Under the pieces are notes generated by a model. It saw only the letters and a list, made by a program, of their open reading frames with translations. It searched no databases and had not been told where the DNA came from. Below, piece by piece: positions 25,201 through 38,010 of a stretch of 64,000 bases of DNA. The stretch lies in assembly GCA_944472135.2 (NCBI GenBank), contig OX235270.1, positions 115,645,842 to 115,709,841 on the forward strand, read 5' to 3'. This stretch comes from Trichobilharzia regenti (taxonomy: Eukaryota; Platyhelminthes; Trematoda; Strigeidida; Schistosomatidae). The translations under genes were made by a program, and so were the position numbers. Positions within the stretch are counted from its first letter, which is position 1; each line of letters starts with the position of its first letter.

Positions 25201-28200
25201 TTTTTATTACAAAGTTTAAATTGTATAGCTTACCTGTGTTTTCCTCTACTGCATTTCCAATACCTAAAACACAATTCCAACTCATTAGGATGATTGAGAA
25301 ATAAATATACACCAAGGCTGTTATCAAGAAGTGTAGATTCAATCTCATTTTCCAGTTTAATGAGTTTCTTAAGAAGAAATCAGGTATTATGAAGAAAAGA
25401 GAATTGCTATTCACTTTACACTTTTTAAGCAGCAATGTGTATTTATATGGTGCTCTATCCAGTGATTTTCTTCTTGCTAACCATATAACGTATGATTGTA
25501 AACTGTGTGTGTATGTGTGTGCGTACTGTTGGTTAATAACACCATTCGTGTTGTGCTTGGTTTTTCTGTCCAATTTTTCTTACTACTAAAAACTTTCAAA
25601 AAGTATCTAACATAGTAAAGATACAAAATTTACTGCTATTGGTTAACATTGACTGTAACATAAATTTCAAAGCCAGAGGGTTTGTAAGAAAGAATACTAA
25701 ATTCAGTACCTTTATTTATGCATATCAAAAATTCATTTTGTGTGAACGACGTGTAAATAAATAAGATTTTCCCAAGTATTACAAAGATGTTTTCTATTCT
25801 ATCATTCAATAAAGTAGTGTTTTTATTCATCATAGAATGACGAAATATTCTATGTGCTGTAAGCTTAAACTGTATTTCCAATTAAATATACAATAAGTAT
25901 GATATAAGGTTATGTAGTGTGGATAGAGTCAGACTTCATCTTTCTTGATTTCGGGACTAATGAAAAGCTTTAAAGTATATCAAACTTAGCATTTAATTCC
26001 AAAATTTTCAAAATTGTAAGAACGGATAAATAGACAGAATTTTCGACATATCTTATTCTCTAGGTTCAATGAACCATGATTCATTGGACAGTTTCACTTA
26101 AATACATAATATTGAAGGAATTATTAGCATAACAGGGTGTACTTTGCACTTCCACAAATACTTTACTTTCGAAATCGTTACGAAGAGAAGCAAATTTTAT
26201 GACTGGCATCCTAAAACCTTTTGAGACCACTATAAGATATTTGTAGTCATAGGAGCCGATAAACATCTACAGTCCGTCCAGATCTTCTAGCCAAATGATA
26301 CACTATGGTATGAACAAGCTGACATCAATGAAAGGTGGTTGGTTAATCTTGCTACTACTTGTTTGTCTATAGGATTACATCATCCAATTTCGGAAATCTA
26401 CCGATTCGTCATATTTCTAACCTGTTATTTGTTTTAGCACTTTTAAAGGTTTGATTAAATAATTGTATTACGTTTAACTTACTTTCCAGAGATCTTTTAG
26501 GTATTTCATTTATTTTCACACTTTATTTTAATATGTCTACGTGTCGTAAAGTGATAGTGTTATTTTAAACTTCAAAACCATGAACCTGCGTGGAAAAACA
26601 AGAATCCAATTTTGTTCCATCCGTACATCTTTATCTGTCTTTTAATCTGACACACTTTGGTTCATTGGTGATGAGTGATTTAGTCGTTTGGACCAAAAGA
26701 AATTGACACCGTATAGTCAAAAGTAATAGAAATAAATTCAAGAAGAGTGAAGATGTCCTAAGATCTGAGAGCTTTTTATTTGCCTTGAAAAAATTTGCGA
26801 AATTAAGATGTAATACATGGTATGGCTTGTATAAAACAACCAATACATTAGAGACGAAATGCATACAATCTTAGCAACTTATTTTAGACATCAGATTTCA
26901 TCTTTTTCTACATGATATAAAAAGCAGACGTTTAAAATTGAATTTCTATTTTCAAAAGTCTTTTGATGACCTGACAACTCGATTTCAAGCTTTCCTTCCC
27001 ATTCATTCCTTTATTCTGTATTCATAATAAATCCGGTTTTAAGTGATTGCATGCACAGCAAAACACTGAAAAAGAATCTGTTTTGCTTTTTATATTTAAA
27101 GTTAAGTCAGTTGGAGTGCCATATACAAACGACAGTTGACCTTGTGTAGGAATATGTTATGCTTGCGACTAGAAGGTGATCGATGGGGTGATAAATGATG
27201 TAGAATTACCTCTTCAGCATATCTTCTATTGAAAAATCTGTCGAGTTCTGTATTAAAACGTCACTTTCTCTCCTCTCTGTTAAACAAGATGTTTTGGCTG
27301 AGAAATGAAGACATTTCGCATGTAATAAGTATATTGTAAAAAGTCAATTACATTAAATGAAGCCATTTCATTCCACACAAAGTGTAGTTTATCTAACTGA
27401 TTTAGCAGTAAAAATAAGGCATTCTAATTGTGAATGTCGAGGTAGCTTTGCTACATACCAAGGTTAAGCACATTTGAGTAGAGCTTTAGATATTAAAATT
27501 TAGTTATTCTCTTCATTTCATTTCTTCCCTAAAAAATCAGCATAACTATGGGATAACATGTTGTTGTTTAGCTTAAATGAATTTATTTATGTATTATATT
27601 ATTTTTCATACTGCACCAAACAACATTTAGGTCGAGTAGGTTTTAACGTACTGTTTCATACTAGGTACAAATGTTACTGAATTATATATTACATTCCGTA
27701 CCTTCTTTGGGATCATAGTAATATGTGCGCCAGATATACTTGACAGCTTTGTATACACTGGGTCTAGGAGTTGGTTATTCAATACGAAAATAGCTTGTTC
27801 AAACTAGCTGCAATTGTGCACCATCATAATGAGCTGTTTAATCACAGAACTGCTGACTGATAGTCCAGTGGAATGAAAGTGTACTAAGAAGTAGAGATTT
27901 TTCTATCAACAGAGAACTCAACCTAAATCTTAACAGCATTCGAATAAAACATCAAAGCAAAACTTGTTGTGTATTCATCGACTCTACTGATAAGACTTCC
28001 CACAGCTTATCAAGGTTGATTTACTAACCTGATGGTGATATGATCCCCAGTTTATAATACAAATTATGAGGCAAGATAATTAGTAAATAAAATGATACGT
28101 GGATAGTCTGATTACCACTATGCGAACTAGACATGAATGAATAGTAGTTTAAAACATTTAGTTTAAAAAAAGGTGGCAAAAATGACTGAATTCGGCAATA

Positions 28201-28984
28201 AACCTAACATAAAATATCGGTAACCTATAATCTTCAAAGACGATACAATTTTATTATAGGGTGCATCACCAACATCTGGTTTTATGTAGTTTGAATAGTT
28301 TGAAGAAAATTTTATATATCAGAGTGGTTTGTTGTTACCAAACTATCCTCTATGTGCTCAATATTCAGCAAGAAATAATTCATTTAGCTTTGTCCAAACA
28401 AAGAACATGGACGCTTCATTTAGGCAAAATATGATAGTAAAATATATTATCACCGTGAAGAGATTTTCTGTTTTAAACAGTCACTCCGCCAGCAATTACT
28501 AACGAAGATATGAAACGGTGGTTATGGGGACTAATTTGGTACATAAACCACATCGAAGAAGCGTGCGAGAGCAGGAGAATTCCTTTCCTAGTTTCAACTT
28601 AGGATAACGTAATACTACACACGTCTTCACCACATATTTTTCAGATGTAAGTTAAAATTGTTTGGTTGGTCTAACAGTTAAATCAAATCGTCTGTAATCT
28701 GCCAATATGCCACTCAACCGATTTCGGCCACCTACATTTAAACTAACTAAGAAGCCTAACTCACTGTTTAACGCATAATATGTAGAACAGTGTTACTATA
28801 AGAGGGAATGGAAGGATGGAATTTGAAACAACAGATACAAAGTATATTTCTTTCCAGTCCAGTTGGATCTTGGTGTACGGTTGCTAGTTTTAAGGTCACC
28901 AGTGTCTTATGTTGGAAATGGTTTCCTCTATAGTTAAACTTACTATTATACTTAGGAGTAGTATCATTTTGAAGTAATAGCATC
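22246..28984. other. 6.7-kb AT-rich stretch without recognised gene
   Basis: No convincing exon, RNA gene or mobile element. A short TA tract lies at 23,873-23,890. The longest frame (132 codons, minus, 25,175-25,573) is Leu/Ile/Phe/Lys-rich and looks like an AT-rich chance frame. Confidence 0.4.
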
Positions 28985-29352
28985 TGTCAGCCACGTCTCG
29001 TAAACCGTCAATGACCAGCTCTTGCTACGCTGGGACTCACGCTGTTCCTTCAAGTTTCTCAGAAACGCTTAGTAATAACGGACGCAAAACCAAAACACCG
29101 ATTGGCTACTCGAGAATTCTTTATTGTAACACCAATATATCCAACTTTAAAATTAAGCTTTAACTAAGGTCTATGAACGAATATTACAATAATAAATCAC
29201 AATATTACTTCTGACAGTTTTGGCCTGACTTCTTTCTGAACAGCGACCGATGAGACGATGACTGGTGTATCGATGTCTCCGCCGAAATATAGGGAAGTTG
29301 GGTTTGAGCAAACAACCATGAACTGATCGTTCAATCTTCAACTACATTGACA
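28985..29352 (-). mobile_element. Solo LTR of the gag-only LTR element, 5-bp target duplication
   Basis: The 368-bp sequence begins TGTCAG and ends TTGACA on the plus strand. It is flanked by GCATC on both sides (28,980-28,984 and 29,353-29,357). It is the reverse complement of the LTRs at 57,945-58,302 and 47,465-47,811 (shared block GATGAGACGATGACTG and the region around the AATAAA-type signal), with many substitutions. No internal element sequence is attached, so it is a solo LTR, usually the product of recombination between two LTRs. A 5-bp duplication fits BEL/Pao or Gypsy integrases. Confidence 0.92.
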
Positions 29353-29477
29353 GCATCATTATCATTATCCTCATTCACTGTTTGAATACGTTCATTTGAA
29401 ATGGTTCTCAAATAACCCATATGCTTTATTGAAAACCATTAAACGTAATGCACTGATAATAAGATATTTCTTTATTT

Positions 29478-29650
29478 AAACCGTTACGAGTCTCGCCGAC
29501 CATGCACGTGATCCGGGGTTCGAGCCCTCGCCGGGCGCACACCTGATATCTATGGTCGGCCTGCGAATTTTGGGCTACCGATATCCACGCTGAAAATTCC
29601 ATACTTGTACCAAAAAAACAGTGTGGAATCAAGCTGTAATCAAAAATTAA
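29478..29650 (+). mobile_element. tRNA-derived SINE (family S1)
   Basis: Has the B-box GGTTCGAGCCC (29,517-29,527) and the family body GGCCTGCGAATTTTGGGCTA and CTGAAAATTCCATAC, ending in an AT-rich tail with AAATTAAATTAATT. The same family occurs at 12.0 and 46.5 kb. The A-box part is poorly preserved. Confidence 0.75.
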
Positions 29651-30386
29651 ATTAATTAAAAATTAAATTATAAAAAGTTATGTGGTTCATAAAGATTCTG
29701 GTTAATCATAGTTTTCTGAAATTTGAGTATCATAATTCCTGGCTCAAAAGCTATCCACGACATAGAAATCACCGACGAATATTGTTACTATTTTGCGTAC
29801 AATTAGATGAAAAATTTCACATTGTTCTTTCCAGTGTTAAAGGTGAACAGAGCAGGATAAAATGCTAGTTCCTACAAAATGCAAGCAACCTAAAACAGTT
29901 TGAATATCAAGAATACAGTGGAGTCAAGAAAAGAAGTCGGAAATTAGTTAGGTGTGCGGAACAAATAATTAGTACATGTTGAGTATGAGTTCAAAGTCTT
30001 GGTGACGTGAAGCGATTAAACGCAGTAGTAAGTCCAGTAAAGGTCAAATATTCCAGTTAAGAGTATCAATGAAGAGAAAACATTTGAGGGGCATGGAAGG
30101 ACGTTTTCAAAACCAACTGAAATAACAAAACTGAAAAAAGTAAATATTCTCACCATAGTACAGAAAGATAGACAACCATTTCATTCTGAATACACAAAAT
30201 GAGGTCTAACCGTTTGATTGCTACTGTTTCCTTGATATGTAGTAGACTGGAACTAGCTTGTGATTTGTAAATGTACAAATTAAATTAAGGCATCATAGTT
30301 TGGAAAAAACTGAGTATTAGGTATATGCTGTTAATTATTGTAACAATTTTTTGTAGTTCCCAATGAACAGAAAAAAACGATATGGA
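29651..30386. other. No recognised feature
   Basis: AT-rich sequence. The short plus-strand frame at 29,680-29,868 has no family resemblance. Confidence 0.4.
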
Positions 30387-30430
30387 CTTTACTGACGTTT
30401 CGCTATTCAAAGCTAACAGCTTTATCAAAG
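30387..30430 (-). ncRNA. Degenerate Penelope-type hammerhead motif
   Basis: On the minus strand the order is TTGATAA, a stem AAAGC-TGTTA-GCTTT, then AGCGAAACGTC. This matches the layout of small hammerheads in Penelope-like elements, where the box would be CTGATGA and the segment after the stem GAAAC-GTC. Two transitions relative to that box (C to T and G to A) affect residues that pair with each other in the catalytic core, so activity is doubtful. No PLE coding sequence is attached. Confidence 0.45.
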
Positions 30431-30912
30431 TAGCATTTAACTAAAATTGACAAAATATCGACTAAAGTTAGTTACAATTCTCTAGAGTGAAATATATTTC
30501 ACGTTGACAAGTAGGTGAAACGTTAAAGATAACAAACCATGTGCAGATTGTTGGATCTGATAAGTGTTTAACATATTTGTGCTGATTTTATCATTTCATA
30601 GGGACGCAGATGTCCGAACCAGATCAAATTCTGTCTTGATGCGTAATTCCTATTCAGACAGTTTGGATTCCGTTTATTGTGAAGTACATCTGACATCAGA
30701 TGTTCCTGGTGATTTTCGAAATTTTTCTGAATGATTACAAAATTAGAATATGTTTTGTGGCCCGATATAAGTTGCATCACATTTCATTTTATGGATAAAA
30801 TTAGAGCGTGAATCCTGAAGATTTTGCCATCAACCAAAAGTACAAAACCACTCAGCCTCCTAGAGACCAGTAGTGGATTCTGATAACTCACCGGCCTACA
30901 ACATCTCTTTAA

Positions 30913-30913
<1 letters not shown>

Positions 30914-30972
<59 letters not shown>
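30914..30972. repeat. (TA)n microsatellite
   Basis: Uninterrupted alternating TA of nearly 60 bp. A similar tract lies at 14,815-14,868 beside a PLE end. Confidence 0.95.
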
Positions 30973-30977
<5 letters not shown>

Positions 30978-33900
30978 ACTGAAACCTCTACAGAAATTCG
31001 CTTATCATTTTACTGAAGATTCATTTGACTTAAAAAGCCAAAATAGAAAACTAGAAGACTGACGTAAGAGACAATATATTAAGCTATGATACTTTCATTA
31101 TATCTTAGCACTTTCACTACCGAAAGTTTTGATATTTTTCAATTTACTAGAATCGTACACACGTATCAGAAAGCTGTCCACTATACATCAATGCGTTTTT
31201 CAAAGCCTTAAACTTTTGTCTGGAAACAAATTTTTCTGCATATAACTTTATATAGACATATATTATAGTGTGGCCATGTGTTCATCAGTTTCACTAATAG
31301 TTGCTAATCTTCCCAGAAATGAATTTGAAGAGAACACCTCAAACATAGTGAGACTAAAAATATGGCTAAGATATGTGGTAAAGCGAGACTTGCACGATTC
31401 ACTCTTCGAAAAATGAAATAATTTATCTCTCAGCAATAAGTTTACTTCGGAATTAATGTCGAACATCGATGAGTTATTTTTTTCTAGACTGCTTAGTTAA
31501 GCGAAATGAAAATGGATATTTTAATGTGTCTATATTCAGGAAGAAAACACACTGAAAAATATTTGGAGTGTGAATCCTCATACCCCATCAGAGGAAAGGT
31601 ATCAGTTGTCACTAGTCTCAGAACAGAACACTCTAAGATAAGAAATGAAAAAGAAAAAAATATCTCGTGGCCATCACGCAGTAGGTGAAGACTTCTTCAA
31701 TTTTCAACAGCAAGTTCCCTAAAATATGCCTCAGTATGTGGTCACAAATCCCTTTCTGGTGTATGTGCTTTGACAAGAATATATATACATATATACTTTC
31801 ACGTGTAGTTCTTTTCTTTCAGCGCATCGTGTATTTGTTTGTCCTAAATTGGCGTTTATCATCTTTGGACTAATTAATTAAAGTATGTAGAAATGTTATA
31901 TAGTGATACTGAAACTTTTGATTTAGTTGTGCTCTATAAACTAAAATCATCCAACTGATCTACAAATCTTCTCTATTATTTCGCTATTGATACTGTTTTA
32001 GACTGTATGCATTTTATAGGAACCGACAAACTAGATGAAAAATGTTCGTTTCATGCGTTTCAAGCATTTTAGTGAAAATGAAATAAAAGCAATTGTCGAA
32101 AAAGTGATTAAGAAAATAAAAGGTGATGTGTTTTCGACCCGTTTGTGATGCCAAAATAAAGTATATAAGAAAGTTGGTTATAAAATCCTATCAATTTCTG
32201 ACTGCATGTGATTACGTTTAACCAGAATAAGTAAAAGCTTGAGTATTTGGTCCCGGAATCTCCCCCTCCCCCCTAGAAATTTAAAATTAACTTTGATGTC
32301 GTTTTAACGTCCACTTTCAAGACTACACTTGTTTGTGAGTGGAGATGCTCGCCTGATACTCGTGTTTTAAAACAAAAATTTATAAGTACTCATCTTTCTA
32401 GCCTCGTTTAGCCACATCTTGTTTCACTAAAAGGAACTACTCTCTCTGTATGCATAAAAACGTTGATATTTTGAGATGAATTCTCCTTCATCGGTAACAA
32501 CGAATGAGTCGGCGTGAAATTTTTTACTGGTTACAAATTTTAGCCTTCATTTCGAAGTCACTCTGACTTCAGTGTAATTTCTCCAGGATGGGAACAGAAT
32601 AAGCTTCTACTTTATTTTATTTCTGTGATAGTCTCTGAATCTATCCGTTTTAATCGCAGTAACCTGAATTCCAGGTTTGAAGATTCTGGGATTCGATTAG
32701 ACAGAGTAATCTCATCTACTGATCAGCTTGAAGTGACCGTGAGATCAAGTACACAGGTGAAACCAGTAGATATGAATCATTAATATGATATGAATCAACT
32801 AGTTGGTGAAACTACTTGAATTTAGCTAAATGTATTGTGATAAACTCCAATGACACAACCACACAATAGCTTGTAGCTGAAAGGTTATCTTAGAAATTGA
32901 TTTATTTGTTTGAAGGAAGAAACTGACTGTTCATTAAATCATTGTCTTCCATTTATGATAAGAATGATATAATGCCAATACATATGTCAAAAATATTATG
33001 ATCATTAAAACCCCAAGAAGAGAAAACACCCGATCTACTCTGGGATAATCTGGCATGTCGAATAAATTGTCCTATATTAGGATTTATTTGAGCGTCATAC
33101 TGTAACATCAGAAGGTAATACACGGAAGCCAAAGTCAAACCACTCTTTATATATATGTATGTACAGTTTATATTCGTCAATCAATCAGTGAGTGTGTACT
33201 TTTGGTTTACATTAAATGACATGAAATAGAATGTTCAAATATACATATTGTTCTGTTGGTAATACAGTATTGATTTGTGGGAATATGTGAGAATAATATT
33301 CCGTTGGAAGACATTGTCTGTATCACATCAACACACAACACTAATGTCCTTAAAGTATCTACACATAATTATTACTCAAACAAAAACTCTTAATAATTTT
33401 ATCCATTAGTTTTGAGAATGAAGGTTTAATTCTCCTGTACACTAAGAGAATTTCGACATCCCCATTACACACTCCTGACATCTTTAAGTAAACTGGACTG
33501 CTAGTTTGATTCAAGTGAAAATGTCTTTAGTTCACCAAGTAAACCGACTAGTAACCGACCTTATTTGCCAACAGCCAATCAAAGTTAGCCATGATATATG
33601 AGATTAACTTGAAAAAGGAGGCTACTATTTTCCCTACCTTCTTTTTAACTGGCTGATCACTTTACTCACAATTGCAATTCAAGAAAATTTCATACATAAC
33701 TATGCATGCATATATCATAAAAGTGATTCGGTGCCAGAGTCTGTTGAAGCAAACGACTCTTAGACATACACACAATACTGTCTATAGACAGTGTTAAAAT
33801 GCACAAGTTTTGACAGAGTTATCGTTGAAGTTTCCGTATATGATAATCATTTATATCCATTGACCAGAGAATCGTGGAAATACTTTTTTTAGATTTTTTT

Positions 33901-34915
33901 TAAAGAATAGTTTGCATGTAAATAAAAGGCATAAGTTGTTTAGAAAAACATCTATGTGTATTTTAATTTCATATTCATGTATAATTTATGTTATAACCTT
34001 TCTAGTAAAGCAAGTCTTGTCATGCTTACTCAGTGTAATACATAGACTAGCTGATAATTATCTAAAACCTTGGTGATCACTTTTAAACCATGTATACCTG
34101 TTAATTAAATTGTTCAATGGTGAAAAAAAGATGTCATTTGCAAACTTCTCGAGAATTTAACTCATATTCTGACAAATCAAGGTGTTTGTTCACAAACTAG
34201 TAGAAATATGGATGATGTAAGAAATGGCCTGTAAGTTCAACTCTGTTTCAGTGAAAGACAAGAGTGAGAAAGAGAAAACTTAAAAGATCTCAACTTACAG
34301 TAACTTGAAGTAATCGTAAATCTATGTGAGTGAAGGCACACCATATTAAATCATGCCATTTCAGCCATAAAATACGAAATGTTAACACTAAAAATTAACA
34401 TCATTGAGAGAACCACTTAGAGATTTGGCAAATACTGGACATTTGTTTAGTTCTACTTTGTGACTTCTGAATATTCCTCACCAATGAAACAGTATGTGGT
34501 GATGACCATGATCATCAAAACTCATATGAAGTACTCAGTTCATGAACAAATGTTAGTCATACTATTTAAAAAGACACGGACTTCAGCCTTTACTCAAAAT
34601 TCGCAAGTAATTTGCTTGGTAAAAGACCTGCATATTTTTGGATCAATCCTGCAGAATGCTGTAGGTATACCTTGATAAAAAGTAGTAAGCTAAAAAGAAA
34701 CAGATGTCTAATTTTTCCTGGCTTTGAATGATTCCTCATTCTAGATATGCTGTAGAAGCGTGTTGAGATCGATTAATTCGTTAGAGTTCTCCTGGTTAAG
34801 TACGGACACACTTACAATTCATGTCACCTAAGTAATTTCCTGGAGTTTTGTCATGATTTTTTCAGGTTTTGTTTCAATAACCAATAAATTGAACATTTAA
34901 GTTATGATACCGTTT
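30973..34915. other. AT-rich stretch without recognised gene
   Basis: No coding motif, RNA gene or repeat partner within the window was found. There is a short C-rich run near 32,265-32,275. Confidence 0.4.
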
Positions 34916-34925
34916 TCTTTTTTAG

Positions 34926-35243
34926 TTGATTAGAACTCATGAAATATCTTTCAGGGGTTCACTGTTCACATTAAAGCACCTTTTTTTTTCCCTAGTATTC
35001 ATCATCATCATCAAAAATTATCAAACGTTGAAATTTCTCTTCCCTTCTGTTTTCAAAACTGAGATAATTCCTTCGTTTTCATGTACTGACTTCATTTGGA
35101 CGGGTGAGCAGAATCTTATTATAAACCCCTTAGTATGGATGCCATTGTACGATGGACTTATCAGCCAGATGTTGGCGGATACGTTTGAACGTTTCGCATT
35201 GAACCATCAGTACGACCTACTGAGACAGTCGCTTTCTGTTTAA
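34926..35243 (+). other. Candidate coding exon (unrecognised)
   Basis: A 105-codon frame whose second half (about 35,085-35,240) has a more balanced composition than its surroundings. It reads TDFIWTGEQN, LVWMPLYDGLISQMLADTF and FALNHQYDLLRQSLSV before a stop. A T-rich tract with a possible acceptor, TTTCCCTAG, lies at 34,988-34,996. I recognise no family. It may be part of a host exon or of an unknown repeat; a chance frame is also possible. Confidence 0.2.
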
Positions 35244-36353
35244 ACAGTATTAAATAATTTGTTGTAGATAGAAATTACTGTTCTTACACTATTATTACTA
35301 ATCAAAAGAGTACATTTAACATTCAAGCTATTTTAATGCAAATGAAGACAATTACAATACTTTAAATACTACCGTTACCCTTTCATCATGCCATCTATAG
35401 AAAGATAATTTATGTAAAGTAGACAATGCAAGATAAACAAAAGATGTGTGCTTTGGTGTCACTAGTGAATTTTTATGTTTCCAAACTAAAGCCCACATCT
35501 TCTGAATACACTGGTACTGGTAGCATTAATAACTCTATCAAGAATTAAAAGTGAGTATATACATTAGTAACAGTAGTAAGCGTAAAATATAATGTATTAT
35601 TTCTTATCAGATTACTATGCACAAATTAAACTCGTAGAGAAAGAAACAAAAGATGGACAATATTTATACAGTTCGGTTAGAACCTGTTTAATTTATTTTT
35701 AAATGTTGTGAAATATATCATTATTCCACATAGAGTTTAGTTAGTAAAGTTTTTCACTTTACTTCACAGGAGAGATTAATTATGGAAGTGATGTGTAGCG
35801 TCAGTTTATCATTTTGTTTTCGCCAACATACTTCATATTCTACTAAAGTTTCCAGAAATTCGACAATGAAGGCTGATTTTTTACTAATATGATGCTTAAA
35901 AATATTATTTGGACAACAAGTTTCAGTCTTACTGAATCCAATAATCAGATGATTCATCAAGTAGTGGAATCATTTTGTCAACTGAAATCTAGGTATATTA
36001 GACCAATTCACAAAGGTCTGTATACAGACTATATCAAATTTTTGACGACCGTGATAATCAGGCTGATCTTTCAGTAGTCTAATTTTGTTTATTTATTTTT
36101 GGAGAGAAATGGAGTTTCTCACATAAATTGTACATTTATTTATTTATAGCATTATTTTCAAATTTATATCATTATTATAACTAGTGTTATTATCCATCTC
36201 TGTTAACTTCTGTATATTTCCTTTGATGCCGGTACTTGCAGAGATCTACGAGTCCTCCCTATAGATGTGTGTTCACAAGTACATTCGAACTGGCGAATGT
36301 GGTGAGATGTGGTATCATTTTTTGCATGTTCAAACGGCTCAGATATATACTGC
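35244..36353. other. No recognised feature
   Basis: AT-rich sequence. A block near 36,080-36,190 is rich in TTATTT. No coding motif is seen. Confidence 0.4.
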
Positions 36354-36589
36354 CTTCACATTCTCAATCTTTCTTATCTTAGCAGAATAAAAAGTCTTTT
36401 TAACCGCAGCGTTCAGTCTTTGTCTTGTTGACAAGCTACAATGACCACCCATATAGGGTAGCTTGATGTACACACCTTTCTTAGCAGAGAACTGGAGAGT
36501 GGGTCTTGATATTCTGACTACTTTATATCCCCTAATGAACTTGTCTGGGTAATTATTATCGACAGGAGTTTTTGTCAACTTTCCTTCTT
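36354..36589 (-). repeat. Inverted copy of the PLE reverse-transcriptase end (left arm)
   Basis: It is the reverse complement of 37,203-37,438 over 236 bp without length change. It codes on the minus strand for the same segment (DNNYPDKFIRGYKVV, then KKGVYIKLPYMGGHCSL) with a Leu/Ser and a few other differences. The frame runs into unrelated residues on both sides. It lies 613 bp upstream of the right arm. Confidence 0.88.
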
Positions 36590-36744
36590 CCTCACCAAGT
36601 GTGTATTCTTTTGATGTAAACTCTTTATTCACTAATGTGCCTTTAATTAAAACAATAAACATTTCATGTAATTACATTTGCACACATAATTTTTCATCCA
36701 ATTCCTTCAATCTTATTTAAGAGATTTATTACTTCTATGTACTA

Positions 36745-37444
36745 TCATTTTTAGATTAACATTTGAAGGCGATTGTTTTCGTCAAGTTGATGGTGTTGTT
36801 ATAGGAGTCCGTTAGGGCCCCCTTTTGGCATATATCCGTATGTCGTACATCGAGAGTTTTTCGGAGGATTCAATCGAAAATGTGCCACTTTGTAAAAGGT
36901 ATACAGACGACATTTTATTTATAAGTGCTCTGCCACCTTAATTTTAAACCGAATGAATGAGGTTTAGAGTAGCATATCACTTATATCTGTAGAAGAGGAA
37001 GCTAATTGTTTATCTTTATTAGACATATTGCTTAGTCAAAGGTCTGATGGATCAGTAAAGCGATCTATCTATAGAAAACCTACCTGGACAGGACAGTATC
37101 TTAATTATCACAATGTCCGCCCTGTTCGGTACGAAAGAGCCTTCTTGAGGTGCCTCTTCAGTAGAATCCAACGAATATCCACTGAAGACATACTTGATAA
37201 GCAAGAAGGAAAGTTGACAAAAACTCCTGTCGATAATAATTACCCAGACAAGTTCATTAGGGGATATAAAGTAGTCAGAATATTAAGACCCACTCTCCAG
37301 TTCTCTGCTAAGAAAGGCGTGTACATCAAGCTACCCTATATGGGTGGTCATTGTAGCTTGTCAACAAGACAAAGACTGAACGCTGCGGTTAAAAAGACTT
37401 TTTATTCTGCTAAGATAAGAAAAATTAAGAATGTAAAGTTCTGA
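36745..37444 (+). pseudogene. Penelope-like element reverse transcriptase, 3' part
   Basis: Plus-strand reading gives LTFEGDCFRQVDGVVIG at 36,752-36,802 (the F-Q-DG-MG type motif), GPLLAYI, then CKRYTDDILFISALPP at 36,890-36,940 with the catalytic DD. After frameshifts the 138-codon frame 37,028-37,444 opens with SVKRSIYRKPTWTGQYLNYH, the conserved stretch after the palm in PLE RTs. It continues with DNNYPDKFIRGY and KKGVYIKLPYMGGHCSL and ends at a stop where the endonuclease linker would begin. Stops near 36,815 and 36,940 disable it. No GIY-YIG domain follows. Schistosome PLEs of the Cercyon/Perere kind are the likely relatives. Confidence 0.82.
37203..37438 (+). repeat. Right arm of the PLE inverted pair
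   Basis: Forms the matching arm to 36,354-36,589 and is part of the RT frame just described. The orientation of this arm agrees with the RT motifs upstream, so it is the original and the left arm is the inverted duplicate. Confidence 0.88.
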
Positions 37445-37949
37445 ATTTTTCATATGGATGTATTATTTTCAAAAGTAAATTTGAAACAAGTATGCGTATG
37501 AAATAGTAAGGCAGCTGTTCTCGACCAGTGTGAAAAGCAAAAGCAATCTGATTACATATTTACATCACTTTATATCCACTTCTAGTTTTTGCAGATAACC
37601 ATTTGAAAGTCTTTTTTTATTTCTTTTGTTCTTCTGGGCTTTCTGTTTAATTCCGTGCACAATTGTTAACTGCATACTAAGAATACTTAATTCAGGAAGA
37701 AAACATTCCGATGACTAGTTACGCTCCACATCTCCTTCATGGTCTATTCTAACACAAGTTTCAAAGTGAATGTTTACCAATAACCTGTATGACACTATTT
37801 TATCGATGCTAAACATTTTTTTTGTTCCCTATATGTACATGTGGGGTCTGGTAAAATTGCGATTTATTGAACTTTTTGAACTCAATATTCGTCGAAGAGA
37901 CTTTTCAGTGAATTCACTACCAAGTTATACAATCGTACGTATAATATAT

Positions 37950-38010
37950 ATATATAGGCAACTTGAGCTGCTGAACTTCTGTGCATAGCTCTATGTTGAA
38001 ACTCAGTTCT
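37950..38010 (+). repeat. Possible RTE family A tail remnant
   Basis: A short block, CTTGAGCTGCTGAACTTCTG followed by TCTATGTTGAAACT, resembles the RTE 3' tail at 3,060-3,105. A TA-rich stretch precedes it. It is too short to be certain. Confidence 0.4.

Noticed and set aside
25175..25573. 132-codon frame with hydrophobic stretches, possible membrane protein
   Set aside because: Hydrophobicity comes from T-rich codons of AT-rich DNA; frames of similar composition overlap on the other strand.
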